This document shows, piece by piece, positions 1-5,950 of a stretch of DNA of 9,681 bases. Source of the DNA: Verrucomicrobia bacterium UBA2970 (GTDB lineage Bacteria > Verrucomicrobiota > Verrucomicrobiia > Limisphaerales > AAA164-E04); contig DEAY01000199.1 in the NCBI GenBank assembly GCA_002348345.1, positions 1 through 9,681 on the forward strand, read 5' to 3'. The notes beneath the pieces were generated by a model. That model made no database searches. It worked only from the letters and a program-made list of their open reading frames with translations, and had not been told where the DNA came from. Every line of letters starts with the position of its first letter. Positions within the stretch are counted from its first letter, which is position 1. The position numbers and the translations under genes are program-made.

Positions 1-428
1 CTGGCCGAGGGGAATTCGCGACTGACAACGCTTCCGTATTCGGGATGGCTGACCGTTTGGGAGGCCTTGTTTCCCGTCAGGAGATACTTCTTGGCAAGAC
101 CGTGATCGGCGACATTGTGTGTGATCCCGCGGAGGATCGCGTATCGGTCGGCACATTGTGCCAACAGGGGCAGGTGCTCGCAAATCTGGATGCCGTCCAC
201 GTTCGTCCCAATCGGTTTGAACTCGCCACGGATCTCAACCGGCGCCTCCGGCTTCATATCAAAGGTATCCTGATGCGACGGCGCGCCTTCCATGAAGATG
301 AAGATCGCCGACCGTTTTCCCGGGGCGCTACCCGGCTCCGCATGGAGGCGCAGGTAATCACTGAGCCTCAGGCCGGCGCCAAGCGCCCCCACTTTCAAGA
401 ATTCGCGTCGAGAAAAGTTTCCGTTCAT
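1..428 (-). CDS. DUF1501 domain-containing protein, Tat-exported (partial, C-terminus missing)
   Basis: This is the N-terminal 142 codons of a DUF1501 protein; the gene runs off the left edge. It opens with a textbook twin-arginine signal, SRREFLKVG at residues 6-14, then a short Gly/Ala/Leu stretch, so it is probably exported folded by Tat. After it come DUF1501 hallmarks: a beta strand followed by EGAPSHQDTFD (residues 47-57), the EIRGEFKPI segment near residues 66-73, a cysteine-containing ICEHLPLLA segment near 81-90, and a YLLTGN motif near 115-120. DUF1501 proteins are related in fold to the sulfatase/alkaline phosphatase group, but their reaction is not established. It lies 40 bases downstream of the DUF1549/DUF1553 gene, its usual partner in PVC genomes, and has a good Shine-Dalgarno sequence. 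The usual family length is about 400-480 residues, so roughly two thirds are outside the window. Confidence 0.93.
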   Translation of the reverse strand, partial: MNGNFSRREFLKVGALGAGLRLSDYLRLHAEPGSAPGKRSAIFIFMEGAPSHQDTFDMKPEAPVEIRGEFKPIGTNVDGIQICEHLPLLAQCADRYAILRGITHNVADHGLAKKYLLTGNKASQTVSHPEYGSVVSREFPSA

Positions 429-433
429 GCCAT

Positions 434-440
434 TCTCCTC
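434..440 (-). promoter_or_regulatory. Ribosome binding site of the DUF1501 gene
   Basis: On the minus strand GAGGAGA lies 5 bases upstream of the ATG at 428. It is one of the better-placed Shine-Dalgarno sequences in the operon, and it supports this start over the out-of-frame ATG five bases earlier (433-431). It suggests that DUF1501 is translated independently rather than only by coupling to the gene before it. Confidence 0.7.
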
Positions 441-468
441 GCCGCACCAAACAAGCGCGGTGTTGCCC

Positions 469-3057
469 TCAATGATTCAGTAAAAACTCCTTGGTGTTCA
501 CCATCGCCCAAAGCAGGTCCCGGATCCCCTCCGCGACCGATGGCGCCTCGGCCAGATGACGGACCGCCCGCTCCCGGTCCCTGGGGGTTGGGGGGCGTCC
601 GACCGTCCGGAGCCAAACGCTTTCAATGAGACGATTCGTGTCCAGGGACTCACCGACCGCCTCGGCCTCTTCAATCTCAATGAGCCAACCGCTGTCCTCC
701 AAACGCATCCGGACCAGGGGATCGTTCTGTGTGAAAATCGACTGCAACAAGGTGGGTTCGTTCACCCGCTCGCAATCGCAGTTGATGGAACGATCGGGTT
801 TCCCAAAGACCTTCATCGCATGCGTCCCCGCCATCCGCATGGACAAGTGGCCTGAGGCCCGACGCCGGAGATTCACCCGCACCTCGTTTTGTTCAGCGGG
901 GGCGGCCGCAACCTGTTTGAGGGCGTCGTAGACGACCTCGGCTGGAATTCGACGAGGAACGGCACGACTGAAATTGCGGCGGTCATTACCATTGGTTTCG
1001 TTCGGCTTCCAACTCCGCTGGTAGGCGGCGCTGGTGACGATCTGCCGGTGCAACCACTTCATGTCATACCCACTCCCGACAAAGCCCTCGGCGAGCCAAG
1101 CCAGGAGCTCGGGGTGACTCGGCGGATTGGCCGGGGTGAACTGATCGGGTGGCTCCACGATGCCTCGGGGAAAATAACCGGCCCAGACTCGATTCACGAA
1201 GGCCCGAGAAAACCACGGGTTCTTCGGATCTCGCATCCAATCCGATACGGGCTGGCGGGGATCATCGCCGGGCTGAAGGTTGACCTGACGACTTCGAAGC
1301 AGTCGAAGTTCCAGCGCCTCGTCAATCACCGACCTCCGCTTTGACCGCGTGACCGGATCGAAGAAGCGGGCGAAATCATTAAAATCGGCCTGGGTCCACC
1401 GATCGAAGGGGTGCTTGTGGCATTCGGCACATTGGAGCTGGATCCCCAGAAAAGCATGCGCGACGGACATCGCCGTGTCTTTGGGCTCCTGCAAGCTTTG
1501 GCGAGTCCAGAACCAGGGCATGTCGCTCGATCGACGGGACAAGTCGGCCAACATCAGGCCGGCCACCAACTGATCGTAAGGCGCGTTCCGCTCGACGCGT
1601 TCGTAGATCCAGTCATACCATTCGGAGGCCTTGACGTAGCCCTCTTCCCGAGCAATTTCCAACAGGCTGCTGATCGACTTGGGGTTGCAACCGGTGAAGT
1701 CACAGAGCTTGTTCGCCCACCAAGCGGCGTAGGCGGGGCGTTGGAGCAGTTCGTCAACCTTGCGGGGTCGCTTGCCCTGCGACGCATCCGACAGGAAGGC
1801 CGTCACTTCATCGGGGGTCGGGAGGGTTCCCGTCATGTCGATACTGACCCGCCGAAGAAACTCTGCATCGGAGCAGAGTTCCGATGGCACCAGTCCCAAT
1901 TTGTCCAGCTTCGACTCGATAAAGCGGTCGACCGGATGCTCCAGGGATTGGAATTTACCGAGATCCGCGAACGTCCCCGCGGGTTCCCGCTCATGACGGC
2001 GATAACGACGCATGACCGGAATCGCTGCGACCCCGTTGTCATAGAACGCGATCACATGCGTGTCCCCTTCACCCACGGAGGTCGTCACGCCCTCGCGGTC
2101 GACCTTCACAACAGCATCGTTGTTCGTCTGAAATCGTGCCAGACAGGTCACGTCCTCCCGCGTTCCGTCCTCCCATTGGGCAATCAATCTGATCCGCTGC
2201 CTCTGCCCGGTCTCTTCAAACAGGATTTCATTCGGCTCGTAATGTAGGTCTGTCAACACCTGGTCGGGATCACCCGGCATGGTTTGGTAAGCCTCCGGCC
2301 AAGGAGCCCCCGTTCGGATCCATTCTTCAATGATCTCGATCTTGTCATCCGAGAGCTTGCCGCTGGGCGGCATCTGCAAGGCTTCGTCAGAATAGCCGAC
2401 CGCAAGCATCATGAGACTTTGCGAGGGCTCGCCTGGCACGACGGCCGGCCCCGAATCGCCGCCCGCCAGAAATCCATCCCGATGGGTCAATGAGAGATTA
2501 CCCTTCCTTGAATTGAATCCATGGCATTCATAGCAATGGTCTTCGAGTAGTGGTTGAACTGAGGTCCGAAAGAAGTGGAGTTGCTCCGCGTTGAATTCCC
2601 CCTCCCCTGCCGACTCGAGCGGCGCTGTGATGGTCCCGTGGGCACCGGACTCGATCCAACGAAGAAGGAGATGATGTTCCCACGACCCTTCTTCAAAGCG
2701 CTCGCCACCCTCGTGGTCAATTTGATCCGTCGGCTTGAGCACCACCAAACTGCTCTCGGGCTCGTCGGCGGTGATTCGCCGCCCCTCCCGCGAGGAGGCC
2801 TCGGCCATGAGCGCCGCATGATCCGATCGAAAATCGAAACCAAACAACGACAAGCGAAAGCCACCCTGCCCCTGAAACGAGCCATGACACTTGGCCGCGT
2901 TGCAACCCAGCCTACCCAACAGAGGAACGACATGCCTCTGAAAGTCAGGCACCGCCACAGACTCACGCTCGGCAAACCGTTCGGATGCGGGGTGCAGCAC
3001 GTCGTCTGCTGAGACCGAACCCGTCAGTAACATGAACGCGATGGCGATCCGCTTCAT
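469..3057 (-). CDS. Secreted PSCyt1/Big2/DUF1549/DUF1553 cytochrome-like protein
   Basis: This 862-residue protein has a Sec signal peptide (MKRIAIAFMLLTGSVSA, residues 1-17). The order of domains is: an N-terminal cytochrome-like segment with CNAAKCH (CX4CH, residues 52-58); a second planctomycete cytochrome domain with CYECH (175-179) and a candidate Met ligand in MPPSGKL (about 229); a Big2-like Ig domain (about 266-352); DUF1549 (about 372-571) with CAECHKHPFDRW (from 543); and DUF1553 (about 600-845) with FVNRVWAGYFPRGIVEP and a helical end. The three CXnCH motifs suggest covalent haem c and an electron-transfer or redox role in the periplasm, but haem binding has not been shown for most of this family. 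The ATG at 3057 was chosen because it begins the signal peptide; a TTG at 3129 would add 24 hydrophilic residues and overlap the previous gene. The linker between DUF1549 and DUF1553 is short. DUF1501 follows, as is usual. Confidence 0.93.
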   Translation of the reverse strand: MKRIAIAFMLLTGSVSADDVLHPASERFAERESVAVPDFQRHVVPLLGRLGCNAAKCHGSFQGQGGFRLSLFGFDFRSDHAALMAEASSREGRRITADEPESSLVVLKPTDQIDHEGGERFEEGSWEHHLLLRWIESGAHGTITAPLESAGEGEFNAEQLHFFRTSVQPLLEDHCYECHGFNSRKGNLSLTHRDGFLAGGDSGPAVVPGEPSQSLMMLAVGYSDEALQMPPSGKLSDDKIEIIEEWIRTGAPWPEAYQTMPGDPDQVLTDLHYEPNEILFEETGQRQRIRLIAQWEDGTREDVTCLARFQTNNDAVVKVDREGVTTSVGEGDTHVIAFYDNGVAAIPVMRRYRRHEREPAGTFADLGKFQSLEHPVDRFIESKLDKLGLVPSELCSDAEFLRRVSIDMTGTLPTPDEVTAFLSDASQGKRPRKVDELLQRPAYAAWWANKLCDFTGCNPKSISSLLEIAREEGYVKASEWYDWIYERVERNAPYDQLVAGLMLADLSRRSSDMPWFWTRQSLQEPKDTAMSVAHAFLGIQLQCAECHKHPFDRWTQADFNDFARFFDPVTRSKRRSVIDEALELRLLRSRQVNLQPGDDPRQPVSDWMRDPKNPWFSRAFVNRVWAGYFPRGIVEPPDQFTPANPPSHPELLAWLAEGFVGSGYDMKWLHRQIVTSAAYQRSWKPNETNGNDRRNFSRAVPRRIPAEVVYDALKQVAAAPAEQNEVRVNLRRRASGHLSMRMAGTHAMKVFGKPDRSINCDCERVNEPTLLQSIFTQNDPLVRMRLEDSGWLIEIEEAEAVGESLDTNRLIESVWLRTVGRPPTPRDRERAVRHLAEAPSVAEGIRDLLWAMVNTKEFLLNH

Positions 3058-3118
3058 GGTTTCGCCCGGATGGAAACCTCCTCGTCCGACATGGCATCGT
3101 GTGGTTTCTGTCTCAGCC

Positions 3119-4351
3119 TCATTGCTCAACCCTTGCCAAATGATCGGTCACATTCAGCGCATCGCTTTGAGGATTGCGATGAGCGACACTCACGCGAATC
3201 CGATCGCCCTCGTGCAGATCCGCGAAGGCATCGCCGTGTTGTCCGTAAAAGCCGGCAATTCGAACCCGCTTACCATGGATGCTTTTGGCGTCCGCGGCGT
3301 CGCTCGACACCGAGGGCTTGCTCTCGTCAACCTCCAACAACACCTCGTATCCAGCGGCCTCAACGATCTTCCCCGCAAGTTCACCGCGAAAACCCCGGAA
3401 TGCCTCCGGAGGGATTCCGAAGTCCCCGGGTTTGAAAGGCGCCGTCCGTTCCAAGACCTGGAACTTATAGCCAAAGCCAAGGGTATTGGTTTCTGGGTTG
3501 AAGTCTCCCGTGCGAACCTTGAGGGTCTGACCGCGCTTGATTCGCAAGAGGTTGTCGAGAAAGCCCCCGGCCACCCCGACCAGCTTGACTCGCTCGCCGA
3601 TGAGACCGGCATTCACCTCGGGCCGATCGCTAATCACGTAATCGACATCCAGTTCCATCTCACCCAACTCTACGTCTTTCGACCTCAAGCGACCGATCAC
3701 GATCGAGTAGAAATGATAGCTGCCTTGGCGAGCGCCTGGTTTCATATTGGCCTTCATCCGGCCCTTCCCTTTTCCCTTCTTCGCCACGGCCTGCTTCTTG
3801 AGAAACTCAATCACCTGTTCCTTCGTGGCCCCGCTCCCGAGAATCTTATCCCGAATGGCCGGTCGCTCGAGAAGCCTCTCATATGCCGCATCCCAATCTT
3901 TTTCTTCGGCACCCCGATCCTTCCTCTGCAAAACCGCCATCGGCTCGGCGTGGCCGTCGGCCAGGTTCAGTGCAACCCGGTGATACTGATTCAAGCCTTC
4001 ACAAATCTCCCGATAGAGCTCACCGGTGAGGGTGATTGTCGGCCACTGGTCCTTGTCCTCCCCTTCCCTCTCGATCAGGAACTCGGCTTCAAACCGGCCC
4101 TCAGCGTTGGTCTTGCCTCCCATGTAGTAGCCCACCACATCCAATAGCACGGCGGGGGATTGCGTTGCCTTTCGCAGGGCTGCCTTGCTCTTCTGACCGG
4201 CCTCCGCCTTGATCGCGTTGCCTTTCTTGACGGCTGCGTTGCGATCGATTTTCTGGGCCTGCACGGTTGCCATCAACGTCAGCGAACAAAAGAAGCCGGT
4301 GAGGGTCGTGAAACAGTTCATGGTCTGAATGGTCTCGGTGGGTTCGTTCAT
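3119..4351 (-). CDS. Secreted protein of unknown function with shared module and two tandem beta-rich repeats
   Basis: I do not recognise a named family. With the ATG at 4351 the protein has 410 residues. A hydrophobic segment (GFFCSLTLMATVQA, about residues 19-32) looks like a Sec signal. It is followed by a Lys/Ala-rich helix; a module at residues 75-132 that closely matches the C-terminus of the upstream beta-propeller protein; a helical Lys/Gly-rich linker (about 150-205); and two related beta-rich units (about 211-302 and 323-409). The cores of these units align without gaps over 40 residues with 11 identities (pattern GxRVxxxG..G..xD......G....V.....NP). There is no visible catalytic motif, so a binding or structural role in the envelope is inferred. 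The start is ambiguous. The ATG at 4351 lies 4 bases after the upstream stop, which suggests coupling; the ATG at 4321 gives a cleaner 21-residue signal peptide; neither has a clear ribosome binding site. Confidence 0.82.
   Translation of the reverse strand: MNEPTETIQTMNCFTTLTGFFCSLTLMATVQAQKIDRNAAVKKGNAIKAEAGQKSKAALRKATQSPAVLLDVVGYYMGGKTNAEGRFEAEFLIEREGEDKDQWPTITLTGELYREICEGLNQYHRVALNLADGHAEPMAVLQRKDRGAEEKDWDAAYERLLERPAIRDKILGSGATKEQVIEFLKKQAVAKKGKGKGRMKANMKPGARQGSYHFYSIVIGRLRSKDVELGEMELDVDYVISDRPEVNAGLIGERVKLVGVAGGFLDNLLRIKRGQTLKVRTGDFNPETNTLGFGYKFQVLERTAPFKPGDFGIPPEAFRGFRGELAGKIVEAAGYEVLLEVDESKPSVSSDAADAKSIHGKRVRIAGFYGQHGDAFADLHEGDRIRVSVAHRNPQSDALNVTDHLARVEQ
3155..3274 (-). repeat. Internal protein repeat, copy 2 (core)
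   Basis: This is the core of the second beta-rich unit in the unrecognised protein (residues 360-399). It contains GKRVRIAG, a central Asp, a Gly, then RVSV and NP. Against copy 1 it aligns over 40 residues without gaps, with 11 identities plus several Lys/Arg and Leu/Ile exchanges. The alternation of hydrophobic and polar residues suggests a small beta barrel, possibly OB-like; that fold is inferred. Confidence 0.6.
3479..3598 (-). repeat. Internal protein repeat, copy 1 (core)
   Basis: This is the core of the first beta-rich unit in the unrecognised protein (residues 252-291). It contains GERVKLVG, a central Asp, a Gly, LKVRT and NP. It is preceded by an acidic beta-rich lead-in (ELGEMELDVDYV), which parallels the EVLLEVDE lead-in of copy 2. 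Confidence 0.6.
3956..4129 (-). repeat. Shared protein module, copy in the unrecognised secreted protein
   Basis: Residues 75-132 of the unrecognised protein, from YYMGGKTN through FLIEREG, WPTITLTG and YHRVALNLAD. By eye 32 of about 57 positions are identical, with one gap, to the C-terminal end of the upstream beta-propeller protein. At DNA level the copies have diverged (the longest identical run I found is about 15 bases), so this is an old duplication or independent use of one domain, not a recent direct repeat. Confidence 0.85.
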
Positions 4352-4355
4352 TGGA

Positions 4356-5948
4356 TTACGGTTTGGATTGATCGGCAAGGTTGAGCGTGACCCGGTGATG
4401 TTTGCTCAAGCCGGCGCAAACATCGCGGAACGCATCGCCCGTGAGGGTGAGGATCGGCCAGTCGGACTTCTTGCCTTCGGTCTCGATCAGGAACTGGGCC
4501 TCGTAGTGGCCGTCCTGGTTGGTCTCGGCACCCATGAAGTAGGCGTTGCCCGCCAGGAGCGGAGGGTTTGCGCCGGTCGACTGCTTCGCCGCAAGCCCCT
4601 GGCGACCGTCCTCGGACTTCCTCTCCTGGGGCGCCGTTTCATAGCCCTGGGCAATGTGATAAAGGTGCCTGCCCGAGCGAATGATCAAGGCGTCTCCCGC
4701 CACGGCGGGCGAGGCGTTGATCGTGCCCTCGATTCGGTTCTTGGCGAGGAGCTCGAATTCCCGATCCGCCGCCACCACGGCGACCTCTCCCGTTTTGCTG
4801 CAAAAATAGAGCTTGTCGCCGGCGAGGATGGGTGAGGCCCAGTGTTCGCGGCCGGCCCGGAGCCGCTCCTGCCAGATCTGGTTCCCCGTCCGGGCATCCA
4901 AACAATTGGCCAATCCGCTCTGATCGGACACCATGAAGATAAGATCATTGTCGACGATGAAGGAGGGAAGATGGGACACGCCACGCCGCTGCCGCCATCG
5001 CACGTGGGTCTCCGTGACATTGCCCCGGCCCCCGGGGTCCACGGCAAAGAGGCATTTTGAAATCCCCGTGGTAAAGTAGACGATCCCGTCTCGATAGATC
5101 GGTCGGCATGTGACATTCCACCCCATGCCCGGATGGATGACATGCCAGAGTTCTTCCCCCGTCTTGGCATCGTAACCGTAGGTGGCCTCGGCCGCCGGGC
5201 TCACCACTTGACGGCGACCTTGATGCTCAATGAGGGTCGGCGTCGCGTAGGATTTACGGTTGTCGCCGGGTTTCTCCTTCATGGTCTTTCTGGGATCACG
5301 AACCCCGGAATCCTTCAATACCTGGGAAAAGTCTTTGCCCACCGAGCGGTCACGCCGCCATACCGTCTCTCCCGTCAGCTTGTCCAATGCCACGAAATAC
5401 TGCACGTCGACGCCGTCAAAGGTCAGGTAGAGCAACCCATCGTCCACTACCGGGGAGGACGCCGCGCGCACCCGGTGATCACAATGCAAGTCGGTGCGTT
5501 CCCAGAGTTTTTCACCGGTCTCGGTATCGAGGCACGCCGTGCCGAAGGTGCCGAAGTGAACATAGACCCGGCCTTCTTCGACGAAGGGGGTCGGCGAGGC
5601 AGGGCTGTTGAGCCGGGGATAGGGTACCCGGGGGTCCGGAATCTGGAACACCTCAATGTCATGAAGGATCCTGCCCGATGGCAGATCCACACAGATGGCG
5701 AAAAGCCGGCGGCTATCGGCCGTCCCGCTGGTCACCCAGATCTGATTGCCCCAAATGACCGGAGAGGAGTGGCCCTGGTCGTGGATGGCCGTCCGCCAAC
5801 GCACGTTCTTGGTATCGCTGAACTCCATCGGGAGTTGGGCCGTCGCGGCGCGCCCCTCTCCACCGGGACCGCGGAACTGATTCCAGTCGGCACGGGCCGC
5901 CGCCGAAAGGAGCAAGGCAGAGCAAAGAAATGTGGCGAATCGTTTCAT
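4356..5948 (-). CDS. Secreted PQQ-binding-like (BamB-type) beta-propeller protein with extra C-terminal module
   Basis: This 530-residue protein begins with a Sec signal peptide (MKRFATFLCSALLLSAAARA). The mature part starts DWNQFRGPGGEG, the typical entry to PVC-type PQQ-like propellers. Repeated blades follow, with strands such as LFAICVDLPSGRIL, ACLDTETGEKLWER, FVALDKLTGETVWRR, YGYDAKTGEELWHV and CLDARTGNQIWQER. The final propeller strand (ALIIRSGRHLYHIA, near residue 431) is where such proteins usually end. Here about 95 more residues follow: a polar linker and the module shared with the next protein. The role is probably periplasmic binding or scaffolding; sequence alone does not show whether the propeller binds PQQ or is a dehydrogenase. 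The ATG at 5948 follows the upstream stop by two bases (TGAGAATG), so translation is probably coupled. A TTG two codons earlier is the only near alternative. Confidence 0.93.
   Translation of the reverse strand: MKRFATFLCSALLLSAAARADWNQFRGPGGEGRAATAQLPMEFSDTKNVRWRTAIHDQGHSSPVIWGNQIWVTSGTADSRRLFAICVDLPSGRILHDIEVFQIPDPRVPYPRLNSPASPTPFVEEGRVYVHFGTFGTACLDTETGEKLWERTDLHCDHRVRAASSPVVDDGLLYLTFDGVDVQYFVALDKLTGETVWRRDRSVGKDFSQVLKDSGVRDPRKTMKEKPGDNRKSYATPTLIEHQGRRQVVSPAAEATYGYDAKTGEELWHVIHPGMGWNVTCRPIYRDGIVYFTTGISKCLFAVDPGGRGNVTETHVRWRQRRGVSHLPSFIVDNDLIFMVSDQSGLANCLDARTGNQIWQERLRAGREHWASPILAGDKLYFCSKTGEVAVVAADREFELLAKNRIEGTINASPAVAGDALIIRSGRHLYHIAQGYETAPQERKSEDGRQGLAAKQSTGANPPLLAGNAYFMGAETNQDGHYEAQFLIETEGKKSDWPILTLTGDAFRDVCAGLSKHHRVTLNLADQSKP
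4371..4541 (-). repeat. Shared protein module, copy at the C-terminus of the beta-propeller protein
   Basis: Residues 470-526 of the beta-propeller protein, from YFMGAETN through FLIETEG, WPILTLTG and HHRVTLNLAD. The protein stops four residues later. The module therefore ends where the similarity to the next gene ends, which suggests a true domain boundary. It is joined to the propeller by a hydrophilic linker (about residues 436-465). Confidence 0.85.
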
Positions 5949-5950
5949 TC

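Noticed and set aside
45..629. Plus-strand open frame of 194 residues at the left end
   Set aside because: It runs antisense to the DUF1501 start and the end of the DUF1553 gene, both of which are clearly recognisable on the minus strand.
1411..2247. Long plus-strand open frame (278 residues) opposite the DUF1549/DUF1553 gene
   Set aside because: The minus strand here encodes clear Big2 and DUF1549 motifs. The plus-strand product has no recognisable motif and is an antisense shadow of GC-rich coding DNA.
469..3129. Longer TTG-started version of the cytochrome-like protein
   Set aside because: It would add 24 polar residues before a clear signal peptide and overlap the previous gene. The ATG at 3057 fits better.
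3032..4147. Long plus-strand open frame (371 residues) opposite the unrecognised secreted protein
   Set aside because: The minus frame is supported by the shared module, the internal repeats, a signal peptide and operon spacing. The plus frame has none of these and crosses a gene junction.
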